Positions 8,217 through 15,493 are shown, counted from the first letter of the stretch. The stretch: 20,504 nucleotides of DNA from CAMPJU01 sp046566095 (GCA_046566095.1 JBKHXI010000130.1:1-20504); one strand, 5' to 3'. The notes: generated by a model not told the origin, from the letters alone. Program-made: numbers and translations.

Positions 8217-8250
8217 AGTACACGACGATTCTATGACGGCGCGGTGACAG
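8217..8250 (-). promoter_or_regulatory. PHO-box-type promoter of phoB
   Basis: On the minus strand CTGTCAC-N4-CCGTCAT (8250-8233) forms two half-sites 11 bp apart, matching the PhoB half-site CTGTCAT at 6 of 7 positions each. A -10 candidate TGTACT (8222-8217) follows exactly 10 bp later, the geometry of PhoB-activated promoters in which the box replaces the -35. The predicted start near 8210 gives a leader of about 40 bases before the phoB ATG at 8170. Confidence 0.7.
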
Positions 8251-8281
8251 CGTCACAAAGCCGGCGGCCGCGGCCGGGCCT

Positions 8282-9877
8282 TCAGCCGCGGCGGAGCACC
8301 TCGTCGCGGACGCCCTGGCGCCGCAGCTCCAGCACCACCGGGGTGATCGCGGCGATCCGCGCGTCGATCCGGGCGCGGGCGTAGTAGTCCACGTCGGGCC
8401 GCTTCTTGAGGGTCTCCAGCTGCAGCAGGGCCTGTTCCGGGCGCCCGGTGAGGAAGGCGACCTCGGCCCAGGCCTCGCCGGCGCGGACCGGGTCGCCGGC
8501 GACCTCGCTGGCGCGGGCGAAGGTGCGCTGGAAGCTGGGGTCGGCCGCGGCCGCGGCCTGCAGCGGGCGCAGCACGTCCTGGGCGCGCCGTCCGGCTGCC
8601 GGGTCGTTGCGCTCGGCCAGGGCGGCGGCGTAGGTGATCGCCACCGCGCGGTCGCGCGGCATGCGCGCGAGCAGGGACTCGAAGCGGCGGTCGGCGGCCT
8701 CGCGGCGGCCGGCGCGGGCCTCGGCCTCGGCCAGGGTCAGTTCGATCCAGGCGTCGCCGGGGCGCTCGGCCAGCAGCGCGGCCAGGGCCGCGATCGCCTC
8801 GGCGTTGGCGTTGTCGCGCATCTGCGCCACCGCCAGGCCGTAACGCTGCGCCGGGTCGAGGCCGCCGGCCGAGGCCCGGATCTGCGCGTATTCGCGCACC
8901 GCGGCCGCGGCGGTGTCGGCGCTCAGCACCCGCAGGCGTTCGCGCGCCAGGTCGAAGCGGCCGCTGCCGCCGCCGTCCCGGGCGATCGAGCGCGGCAGCT
9001 CCATGCCGCCGGGCAGCAGCGGGTTGCTGCTGCCGGCGACCGGCTCCGGAGTGAAGCGCGGCGCGCGCCGGATCTGCTCGACCCGCTGCCGGGCCTCGCT
9101 GATCCGGGTGGTGGTGACCGGATGGGTGCGCAGGAAGTCGGGAGCCTGGTAGCCGCCGCTGTTGCCGCGCCCGGCGGTCATCATCCGTTCGAAGAAGCCG
9201 GCCATCGCCTCCGGGTCGTAGCCGCCGCGGGCCAGGGTCTGGATGCCGATGCGGTCGGCCTCGGATTCGTTGGAGCGGGTGTAGTCGATCTGGCGCTGCT
9301 GCATCAGGCCGGCGCCGACCGCGATTGCCGCCTGGGTCGCGTCGCCGCTGGAACTGCCGCCGGCCGACTGCGCCACCGCGATCGCGCCCAGCATCGCCAG
9401 CAGGATCGGGATCGAATCGCGCTGGGCGCGCTCGACCGCGCGCAGCACGTGCAGCTGGGTGACGTGGGCGATCTCGTGCGCGAGCACCGCGGCGACCTCG
9501 TCCTCGCGCCGCGCCTCCAGCACCAGCCCGGCATTCATGCCGATGTAGCCGCCGAGGGTGGCGAAGGCGTTGATCTTCCGGTCTTTGAGCAGGAAGAAGG
9601 TGAAGGACTGGCCGGGACGGTCGCTGGTGGCGGCCAGGCGCGCGCCCAGTTGCTGCAGCCAGCCCTCCAGCAGCGGGTCGTCGAGGGTGTAGCCGTAGTG
9701 GCGCAGCTGGCTGAGCAGCATCGCGCCGTAGCGCTCCTGCTCGGCCGGGCTGATCAGGGTGCCGGCCGAGGAACCGATGTCCGGCAGGCGGCTGTCCTGC
9801 GCCGGCGCGGGCGCGACGGAGGTCCCGGCCAGGGCGACGGCGGTGGTCAGGGCGGCGGCGAGCAGGGCAGGACGCAC
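8282..9877 (-). CDS. bepA: Periplasmic M48-family zinc metalloprotease with C-terminal helical repeats, BepA-like
   Basis: This 531-residue protein starts with a signal peptide (charged start, LLAAALTTAVALAG core, Ala-rich cleavage region near residue 27). The M48 protease domain has the zinc motif H134-E-I-A-H138 and the third ligand in E204-x3-D208. The C-terminal part (about 340-531) is Ala/Arg-rich and helical, consistent with the TPR region of BepA/YfgC. BepA degrades or chaperones stalled outer-membrane proteins such as LptD at the BAM complex. I chose the GTG at 9877 because GGAG lies five bases upstream and the signal peptide begins there; the open frame upstream to 10096 looks non-coding and runs into the divergent glutaredoxin gene. 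A possible extended -10 (TGG-TATTCA, 9952-9944) lies upstream. Confidence 0.9.
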   Translation of the reverse strand: MRPALLAAALTTAVALAGTSVAPAPAQDSRLPDIGSSAGTLISPAEQERYGAMLLSQLRHYGYTLDDPLLEGWLQQLGARLAATSDRPGQSFTFFLLKDRKINAFATLGGYIGMNAGLVLEARREDEVAAVLAHEIAHVTQLHVLRAVERAQRDSIPILLAMLGAIAVAQSAGGSSSGDATQAAIAVGAGLMQQRQIDYTRSNESEADRIGIQTLARGGYDPEAMAGFFERMMTAGRGNSGGYQAPDFLRTHPVTTTRISEARQRVEQIRRAPRFTPEPVAGSSNPLLPGGMELPRSIARDGGGSGRFDLARERLRVLSADTAAAAVREYAQIRASAGGLDPAQRYGLAVAQMRDNANAEAIAALAALLAERPGDAWIELTLAEAEARAGRREAADRRFESLLARMPRDRAVAITYAAALAERNDPAAGRRAQDVLRPLQAAAAADPSFQRTFARASEVAGDPVRAGEAWAEVAFLTGRPEQALLQLETLKKRPDVDYYARARIDARIAAITPVVLELRRQGVRDEVLRRG

Positions 9878-9978
9878 GGGGGCTCCGGGTGGGGCACGGC
9901 GGATGCGCGCCGGCCAGCATGGACGGCATCGCCGCCGTCCGCGTGAATACCAGGTGAAGCAGGGACGCGGCCACGGCG

Positions 9979-10008
9979 CTGGAAATGCGTCGCCGCGGGC
10001 CCCATATT
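9979..10008 (+). promoter_or_regulatory. Candidate sigma-32-like (heat-shock) promoter of the glutaredoxin gene
   Basis: CTGGAAA (9979-9985), a 14-bp spacer, then CCCCATAT (10000-10007). This resembles the sigma-32 consensus CTTGAAA-N13-15-CCCCATnT, with one mismatch in the -35. The same bases can also be read as a moderate sigma-70 promoter (TGGAAA-N17-CATATT). The predicted start near 10015 leaves a leader of about 32 bases before the TTG start codon at 10047. Confidence 0.5.
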
Positions 10009-10046
10009 CGGACCCCGTCACCGCCCCGAAGTTTCCGGAGTCCGTC

Positions 10047-10343
10047 TTGAGTCCAGCCACCCCCGCCGGCCCGGCGCCCGCAACAGCCGCCATCACCCTC
10101 TACACCACCGCGATCTGCCCGTACTGCGTGGCGGCCAAGAACTTCCTCCGGAGCAAGGGCCTGGACTGGACCGAGGTCCGGATCGACCGCGATCCCGAGG
10201 CGCGGGCGCGCATGCTCGAGCTGGCGCGCCGCACCAGCGTGCCGCAGATCTTCGTCGGCGACACCCACGTGGGCGGCTACGACGACATGATCGCGCTGCA
10301 CCGCGAGGGCCGTTTCGAGCCGCTCGTGGCGGGCGCGGCATGA
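10047..10343 (+). CDS. grxC: Glutaredoxin (GrxC type)
   Basis: This 98-residue glutaredoxin has the dithiol active site C24-P-Y-C27, the cis-proline motif TSVPQIF and the glutathione-binding GGYDD block. It reduces disulfides and glutathionylated proteins in the cytoplasm with glutathione as electron donor. The start is TTG, preceded at six bases by GGAG (10037-10040); no ATG or GTG gives a better start, and a longer reading frame upstream lacks family similarity. The 12 or so residues before the first beta strand are Pro/Ala-rich. It overlaps the next gene as ATGA, so the two are translationally coupled. Confidence 0.92.
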   Translation: MSPATPAGPAPATAAITLYTTAICPYCVAAKNFLRSKGLDWTEVRIDRDPEARARMLELARRTSVPQIFVGDTHVGGYDDMIALHREGRFEPLVAGAA

Positions 10344-10741
10344 GCGCGCCGGTCGACGACGGCGACGCGGCCGGCCGGGTCCGCGCCTTCACCGAGTTCC
10401 GCCAGCGCATGAACGCGCGGATCCTGGACGAACCCAACCAGGTCGTGCGCCGCTTCTTCGCCCTGGATACCCAGGCCTACCAGGCCGGCGCGCTGGACGT
10501 GAAGACCAAGGAGCTGCTCGGCCTGGTCGCCTCGCTGGTGCTGCGCTGCGACGACTGCATCAGCTACCACGTGGCGCAGTGCAAGGAGGCGGGCGTGGGC
10601 CGCGACGAGATGTTCGAGGCCTTCTCCATCGGGCTGGTGGTCGGCGGCAGCATCGTGATCCCGCACCTGCGGCGCGCGGTGGACTTCCTCGACCAGCTCG
10701 AACGGGGCGCGGAAAGCCCGCCGCCGCACGCCCACGGCTGA
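10340..10741 (+). CDS. Carboxymuconolactone decarboxylase family protein, AhpD-like
   Basis: This 133-residue all-helical protein has E58 in VKTKELL and the C70-D-D-C73-x3-H77 redox motif that marks AhpD-like members of the family, plus an extra C81. AhpD-type proteins reduce peroxiredoxin systems or act as alkyl hydroperoxidases through the CxxC pair; others have lost this activity. Overlap with grxC suggests the two serve the same thiol-redox or peroxide task, possibly with glutaredoxin as reductant (inference). The real partner peroxiredoxin is not in the window. The name carboxymuconolactone decarboxylase should not be taken as the reaction, because the CxxC motif and context argue against aromatic catabolism. 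Confidence 0.9.
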   Translation: MSAPVDDGDAAGRVRAFTEFRQRMNARILDEPNQVVRRFFALDTQAYQAGALDVKTKELLGLVASLVLRCDDCISYHVAQCKEAGVGRDEMFEAFSIGLVVGGSIVIPHLRRAVDFLDQLERGAESPPPHAHG

Positions 10742-10766
10742 GGCGGCGCCGGCCGCCGGTGCCGGC

Positions 10767-10777
10767 TTTGGCATAAT
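10767..10777 (+). promoter_or_regulatory. Extended -10 promoter of icd
   Basis: TGG-CATAAT (TG at 10769-10770, hexamer 10772-10777) fits an extended -10 element in otherwise very GC-rich sequence. No good -35 is seen. The predicted start near 10784 lies about 70 bases before the icd ATG at 10853. Confidence 0.5.
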
Positions 10778-10852
10778 GGCCGGCTTCCCATGCGGCGCGC
10801 GCACCCGCGCGACCCCGTGCCCCGGCGCCGCCACAAGCAGGACACCTTCCCC

Positions 10853-11860
<1,008 letters not shown>

Positions 11861-11895
11861 CCATGGGCGCCTGCTCTGGGACGAGTCCATTGCGT

Positions 11896-11927
11896 GTCGT
11901 CCCGAGCGCAGCGAGGGACCTGCTTTT
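11896..11927. repeat. Dispersed intergenic repeat fragment with imperfect hairpin
   Basis: The segment contains GTCCCGAGCGCAGCGAGGGA followed by CCTGCTTTT. This resembles a short repeat I recall in many copies in intergenic regions of this bacterial group, where its translation gives false RAQRGTCF-like peptides. The ends GTCCC/GGGAC pair. Only one copy is in the window, so the copy number is from memory, not shown here. Confidence 0.5.
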
Positions 11928-12035
11928 CAGGGCGGCCCAAGCCTGTGTCCCGGCTTCGGCCTGGCGTCGTCCGGCGGGCAGGGGATTGCTCCGCCCCGCG
12001 GCAGTGCCGCGCAGGCAGCCGGCGCTCACCCATGT

Positions 12036-12117
12036 CCGCTGCTCCGCAACCCCCTGCCCACCGGACGCCGCACATGACGTAACGATCGGCTCTTCGGATG
12101 GGCAAGCGAAGCAGCGG
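12036..12117. repeat. Long nested inverted repeat
   Basis: CCGCTGCTCCGC (12036-12047) pairs with GCGAAGCAGCGG (12106-12117) at 11 of 12 positions. Inside it TGCCCA (12055-12060) pairs with TGGGCA (12099-12104), enclosing about 38 bases. As RNA this could form an extended stem with an asymmetric internal loop. No open reading frame or T-run is associated. Confidence 0.5.
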
Positions 12118-12165
12118 CGTGTCGGCTACCGCGAGCTGCGGCCTGGTGGCTGGTGTTCGCGCCAA

Positions 12166-12212
12166 GCTGGCCATGGATGGCCAGCGCCCGAGTCAGGGCA
12201 GGATGCCCTGAC
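12166..12212. repeat. Two tandem perfect stem-loops, REP-like
   Basis: GCTGGCCAT and ATGGCCAGC (12166-12174 and 12177-12185) form a 9-bp palindrome around two bases. Seven bases later GTCAGGGCA and TGCCCTGAC (12192-12200 and 12204-12212) form a 9-bp stem with a three-base loop. The paired layout in a convergent intergenic region is typical of REP/BIME-type elements. Confidence 0.6.
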
Positions 12213-12319
12213 CGAGGGAAGAGCGAATTCCGGCCGGCAGGACGCGGCGTCCGTCCGCAAGCCGCGACTCGCGGCCGCAGCAGGCTGAATTCGGAGGCAC
12301 AGTCTGAGGAACAGGACGC

Positions 12320-12405
12320 TGGTGCGAAAGGCGGGACTCGAACCCGCACGGGGGTTACCCGCTGGAACCTAAATCCAGTGCGTCTACCAGTTCCGCCACT
12401 TTCGC
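12320..12405 (-). tRNA. tRNA-Leu (anticodon TAG)
   Basis: The full cloverleaf is readable. Acceptor GCGAAAG pairs with CTTTCGC, the anticodon stem is CTGGA/TCCAG with loop TTTAGGT, a long class II variable arm is present, and the T-loop is GGTTCGAGTCC. CCA is encoded at 12322-12320. The length of 86 bases and the long variable arm fit tRNA-Leu. It lies behind the terminator of the upstream tRNA genes and probably has its own promoter. Confidence 0.97.
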
Positions 12406-12421
12406 AAGGCGTGCGGCGCCG

Positions 12422-12427
12422 ATTCTA
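12422..12427 (-). promoter_or_regulatory. Possible -10 of an independent tRNA-Leu promoter
   Basis: TAGAAT (12427-12422, minus strand) lies about 17 bases before the tRNA-Leu 5' end, directly after the upstream terminator. A poor -35 (GGCGTT at 12450-12445, inside the terminator stem) is at 17-bp spacing. The start near 12415 would leave about ten leader bases. Confidence 0.4.
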
Positions 12428-12437
12428 GCGCCAGGAC

Positions 12438-12466
12438 AAGAAAAAACGCCCGGCGGGGCCGGGCGT
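12438..12466 (-). terminator. Rho-independent terminator after tRNA-Lys
   Basis: On the minus strand a perfect 9-bp stem ACGCCCGGC/GCCGGGCGT (12466-12458 with 12454-12446) with a three-base loop is followed by TTTTTTCTT. This is a textbook intrinsic terminator for the Pro-Arg-His-Lys transcript. Confidence 0.88.
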
Positions 12467-12474
12467 CTCGGGAG

Positions 12475-12550
12475 TGGTGGGCCGTCAAGGATTCGAACCT
12501 TGGACCTACTGATTAAGAGTCAGCTGCTCTACCAACTGAGCTAACGGCCC
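12475..12550 (-). tRNA. tRNA-Lys (anticodon CTT)
   Basis: Acceptor GGGCCGT pairs with ACGGCCC, D-arm TAGCTCAGTTGGTAGAGC is standard, the anticodon loop is CTCTTAA, and the T-arm is CAAGGTTCGAATCCTTG. CCA is encoded at 12477-12475. Total length is 76 bases. It is last in the Pro-Arg-His-Lys unit, 223 bp behind tRNA-His. Confidence 0.97.
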
Positions 12551-12589
12551 CGCCTTTGAATGGTACCGCAGTCGCGCGAAGCGCGACAA

Positions 12590-12716
12590 TCACTCCCCCT
12601 CTCCCGCTTGCGGGGCGAGGGGGCACGAGCCACGCGCCCCTGGACGCGCGTGTCCCCGAGCGCCTGCGCCCCTGGCGCAGGCCGGGGCGCGCAGCGGGGC
12701 AAGGGGTGAGGGGCCT
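12590..12716. repeat. Dispersed hairpin repeat inside the tRNA cluster
   Basis: The segment begins CCCCCTCTCCCGCTTGCGGG and ends GGGGTGAGGGG, a pattern I recall as a frequent intergenic repeat in Xanthomonadaceae-type genomes. Its first hairpin pairs CCCCCTC (12595-12601) with GAGGGGG (12617-12623) around an inner CCCGC/GCGGG stem. The second is a perfect 9-bp stem GCCTGCGCC/GGCGCAGGC (12662-12670 with 12674-12682). Its position between tRNA-His and tRNA-Lys accounts for the unusually long spacer there. Confidence 0.6.
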
Positions 12717-12773
12717 TGGACGCCGGGGCGATGTCCGGGCAACCAGCATCGGATCGCAGCGGTCTTGCGGAAC

Positions 12774-12850
12774 TGGGGTGGCTGAGGGGATTCGAACCCC
12801 CGACCACTGGAATCACAATCCAGTACTCTAACCAACTGAGCTACAGCCAC
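12774..12850 (-). tRNA. tRNA-His (anticodon GTG)
   Basis: Acceptor GTGGCTG pairs with CAGCCAC, the anticodon stem is CTGGA/TCCAG with loop TTGTGAT, and the T-arm is CGGGGGTTCGAATCCCCT. The discriminator is C and a G is encoded at the -1 position (12851), both hallmarks of tRNA-His. CCA is encoded at 12776-12774. Confidence 0.97.
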
Positions 12851-12883
12851 CATTGAAGCGTCTTGCGTGCCTTGCCTGCGCAC

Positions 12884-12960
12884 TGGCGCGCCCGGCAGGA
12901 CTCGAACCTGCAACCACCGGCTTAGAAGGCCGGTGCTCTATCCGGTTGAGCTACGGGCGC
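12884..12960 (-). tRNA. tRNA-Arg (anticodon TCT)
   Basis: Acceptor GCGCCCG pairs with CGGGCGC, the anticodon stem is CCGGC/GCCGG with loop CTTCTAA, and the T-arm is GCAGGTTCGAGTCCTGC. Discriminator G and encoded CCA at 12886-12884 follow. It reads AGA/AGG codons, which are rare in this GC-rich genome. It sits 33 bp before tRNA-His. Confidence 0.97.
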
Positions 12961-13003
12961 GGCGCGAGGATTCTCGCATGCCGGGCCTGCGGCCGGTGCC
13001 GGA

Positions 13004-13080
13004 TGGTCGGGGCAGAGGGATTCGAACCCCCGACCCTCTGCTCCCAAAGCAGATGCGCTACCAGGCTGCGCTATGCCCCG
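13004..13080 (-). tRNA. tRNA-Pro (anticodon TGG)
   Basis: Acceptor CGGGGCA pairs with TGCCCCG, the anticodon stem is TCTGC/GCAGA with loop TTTGGGA, and the T-arm is CGGGGGTTCGAATCCCTC. Encoded CCA is at 13006-13004. It is the first gene of the minus-strand tRNA transcript, 43 bp before tRNA-Arg, behind a recognisable promoter. Confidence 0.97.
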
Positions 13081-13397
13081 ATCGGAGGGTGTGGCCCGGC
13101 GTCGGCACGCGCCGGCAGCCGGAAGGCCGGCTATTGTTCCGGAGCGCCCGCTGGCCTGTCAACGCGGCCGCGACGCCGCGACCGGCGGCGGATGCGGCGT
13201 GCCTGTTCCGGCGGGCGTCGCCGGCCGGGCCGCGGGAGCCGCCGGATCGGCGGCCGCACCGCCGGGCGCTGGCGGCCGGGGCCAGGATCGGCGAAACTAG
13301 TACGTTCCGCCGGGCCCGTCGCAGCCGCGACGCCGCGCCCGGGCGCCGACATCAACAGCACGTGCCGCGGCCGGCGCCGCGGCGGCAGGAGTGGGCA
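13081..13397. other. Divergent non-coding region between the tRNA cluster and tig
   Basis: These 317 bp hold the minus-strand tRNA promoter (listed separately) and the tig leader. The 13-mer CCGCGACGCCGCG occurs twice (13168-13180 and 13325-13337), possibly by chance in GC-rich sequence. The only AT-rich island is GAAACTAGTACG at 13295-13306, a weak candidate for the tig -10 region; I cannot assign a tig promoter with confidence. No coding region is seen. Confidence 0.6.
13133..13162 (-). promoter_or_regulatory. Sigma-70 promoter of the tRNA Pro-Arg-His-Lys unit
   Basis: The minus strand has a perfect -35 TTGACA (13162-13157), an 18-bp spacer and -10 AACAAT (13138-13133, 4 of 6). The predicted start is near 13125, about 45 bases before tRNA-Pro. 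Perfect TTGACA is otherwise rare in this GC-rich window. Confidence 0.65.
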
Positions 13398-14717
13398 ATG
13401 CCAGCGACACAGGGCCAGGTTTCGGTCGAATCCATCGGGCAGCACGAGCGCCGCGTCACCTTCCGCCTGCCGGCGGAGGAAGTCGACAGCAGCGTCGGCG
13501 GGCGCCTGCGCGAGATCGCGCGCACCGCGCGGCTGAAGGGCTTCCGGCCGGGCAAGGTCCCGGCCAAGGTGATCGAGCAGCGCTACGGGCAGCAGGTCCG
13601 GGCCGAGGTGGTCGACCGGCTGCTGCGCGAGGGCCTGGACAACGCCGTGCGCGAGAACCGGCTGCGCCTTGCCGGCAGCCCGCGGATCGAGCCGGGCGAG
13701 CAGGGCGAGGGCGAGCTGGCCTACGTGGCGACCTTCGAGGTGGTGCCGGACTTCGGCGAGGTCGACGTCTCCAAGCTGCAGGTGGTGCGGCACGTGGCCG
13801 AGGTCGGCGAGGACGACATCGACCGCATGATCGAGAACCTGCGGCTGCAGCGCCGCACCTGGAGCCCGGTCGAGCGCGGCGCACGCGACGGCGACGCCGT
13901 CGAGCTGGAGACCTGGTCGCAGGCCGGCGACGAGCGCCTGCCCGCCGAGGGCGTGGAGAAGGGCCGCACCGTGCTCGGCAGCGGCCAGATGTTCTCCGGC
14001 GTGGAAGCCGCGCTGCGCGGGATGAAGGCCGGCGAGGAGAAGACCGCCGAGGTCGCGTTCCCGGCCGACTGGCGCGCGCAGGCGCTGGCCGGCAGGACGG
14101 CGCAGGTGCACCTGAAGGTGCTGAAGGTGAGCGAGCCGGTGCTGCCCGAGGTCGACGCGGAGTTCATCCGCAGCTTCGGGGTCAAGTCCGGCGAGCTCGA
14201 CCAGTTCCGCAGCGAGATCCGCAGCAACCTGGAGCGCGAGCTCAAGGGCGCGCTGATGAACCGGCTGCGGCGCGAGGTCGGCGAGCAGCTGATCGCCGCC
14301 TACGCCCACGTCGAGATGCCGCCGAGGCTGGTCGAGGAGGAGGCGCGGGCCATGGCCCGGCAGGCGCTGGAGCAGCAGGCGCTGCGCCAGGGCCGCCAGG
14401 CCGGGCCGCTGCCGGAGGGCGCGCACGAACCGTTCCTGGAGGCCGCGCGCAAGCGCACCCTGGTCGGCCTGCTGGTCGGCGAGGTCGCGCGCCGCAACGA
14501 ACTGCGCCTGGACCCGAAGCGCCTGAACGAGACCCTGCAGCTGATCGCCTCGACCTACGAGGAGCCCGAGCAGGTCGTCGAGCTGTACCGCAACGACCCC
14601 CAGCTCATGTCGGGGCTGCAGAACCGCGTGATGGAGGAGCAGGTGATCGACTGGATCGCCGAGCGCGCGCAGCACACCGACCGGGAGATTTCGTTCCAGG
14701 AGGCGATCGGTTCCTGA
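13398..14717 (+). CDS. tig: Trigger factor, ribosome-associated chaperone and peptidyl-prolyl isomerase
   Basis: This 439-residue protein has the three trigger-factor domains: the N-terminal ribosome-binding domain with signature G48-F-R-P-G-K-V-P55, the FKBP-like isomerase domain at about 150-245 (GDAVELETW through AQVHLKVLKV), and a long helical C-terminal chaperone domain. It binds ribosomal protein L23 at the exit tunnel and shields nascent chains. The ATG at 13398 has AGGAG six bases upstream. The frame is open far upstream through the tRNA genes, but that part is not coding. It is the first gene of the tig-clpP-clpX-lon chaperone/protease group; clpP follows after 67 bp. Confidence 0.97.
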   Translation: MPATQGQVSVESIGQHERRVTFRLPAEEVDSSVGGRLREIARTARLKGFRPGKVPAKVIEQRYGQQVRAEVVDRLLREGLDNAVRENRLRLAGSPRIEPGEQGEGELAYVATFEVVPDFGEVDVSKLQVVRHVAEVGEDDIDRMIENLRLQRRTWSPVERGARDGDAVELETWSQAGDERLPAEGVEKGRTVLGSGQMFSGVEAALRGMKAGEEKTAEVAFPADWRAQALAGRTAQVHLKVLKVSEPVLPEVDAEFIRSFGVKSGELDQFRSEIRSNLERELKGALMNRLRREVGEQLIAAYAHVEMPPRLVEEEARAMARQALEQQALRQGRQAGPLPEGAHEPFLEAARKRTLVGLLVGEVARRNELRLDPKRLNETLQLIASTYEEPEQVVELYRNDPQLMSGLQNRVMEEQVIDWIAERAQHTDREISFQEAIGS

Positions 14718-14784
14718 CCGCTCGCGTGCCGACCGCGCCCGGCGCGGGAATTCGAGCCAGGCTGCCCTGGCAACAGGTGGATAC

Positions 14785-15411
14785 GTGGACAACCGTGAGA
14801 AAGCGCTGAACCTCGTGCCGATGGTGGTCGAACAGACCAGCCGCGGCGAGCGCGCGTACGACATCTATTCGCGCCTGCTCAAGGAGCGCGTGATCTTCCT
14901 GGTCGGCGGCATCGACGACCACGTCGCCAACGTGATCGTGGCGCAGATGCTGTTCCTGGAGGCCGAGAACCCCGAGAAGGACATCAGCCTCTACATCAAT
15001 TCCCCGGGCGGCATCGTCACCGCGGGCATGGCCATCTACGACACCATGCAGTACATCCGCCCGGACGTGAGCACGATCTGCGTCGGCCAGGCCGCGTCGA
15101 TGGGCGCGCTGCTGCTGTCGGCCGGCGCCAGCGGCAAGCGCTACGCGCTGCCCAATTCCCGGGTGATGATCCACCAGCCGCTCGGCGGCTTCCAGGGCCA
15201 GGCCACCGACATCGACATCCACGCCCGCGAGATACTGTCGCTGCGGCAGCGCCTGAACGAGATCCTGGCCCGCCACACCGGCCAGGCGCTGGAGACCATC
15301 GCCCGCGACACCGAGCGCGACAACTTCAAGAGCGCCGAGGCCGCGCGCGAGTACGGAATCGTCGACCAGGTGCTGGAGCGGCGCCCGGAAGACTCGATCC
15401 AGCCCGCGTGA
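14785..15411 (+). CDS. clpP: ATP-dependent Clp protease proteolytic subunit
   Basis: This 208-residue serine protease has the catalytic triad S105 (GQAASMGA), H130 (MIHQPLGG) and D179 (TERDN), with the same spacing as E. coli S97/H122/D171. Fourteen subunits form the barrel that degrades proteins unfolded by ClpX or ClpA. The start is GTG, preceded by AGGTGG (14775-14780); the N-terminal residues MDNREKALNLVPMVVEQTSRGERAYDIYSRL match the family, including the short propeptide. It lies 67 bp after tig and 172 bp before clpX. No strong promoter is seen in the tig-clpP gap, so it may be co-transcribed with tig. Confidence 0.97.
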   Translation: MDNREKALNLVPMVVEQTSRGERAYDIYSRLLKERVIFLVGGIDDHVANVIVAQMLFLEAENPEKDISLYINSPGGIVTAGMAIYDTMQYIRPDVSTICVGQAASMGALLLSAGASGKRYALPNSRVMIHQPLGGFQGQATDIDIHAREILSLRQRLNEILARHTGQALETIARDTERDNFKSAEAAREYGIVDQVLERRPEDSIQPA

Positions 15412-15493
15412 GGCGCCCTTCCGCCCGCCTGCAAGGCGTTGAATCCACTGCCGTTTCCGCCCCGGCCGGGGCGCGGGCCGCGGCTCCGGGCGC

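Larger units (their letters stand above)
11861..12319. other. Convergent non-coding region between icd and the tRNA cluster
   Basis: These 459 bp separate the end of icd (+) from the end of the tRNA-Leu gene (-). I see no credible protein or tRNA gene. The region holds a dispersed-repeat-like segment, a long nested inverted repeat and two tandem stem-loops, listed separately. No hairpin is followed by a T-run on either strand, so termination from either side may be Rho-dependent or rely on these hairpins. A short reading frame near 11894-12082 is an artefact of the repeat. Confidence 0.7.

Noticed and set aside
12482..13080. CRISPR-like or tandem repeat array suggested by recurring TTCGAA and GAGCTA motifs
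   Set aside because: The recurring motifs are the T-loops and D-arms of the tRNA genes.
13295..13306. tig promoter at the AT-rich GAAACTAGTACG island
   Set aside because: Only three of six -10 positions match in any register and no -35 is present, so it is mentioned only as a possibility.
15439..15463. Sigma-32-like promoter for clpX (TTGAAT then CCCCGG)
   Set aside because: The -10 lacks the AT part of CCCCATnT; the extended -10 at 15496-15504 is the better candidate.
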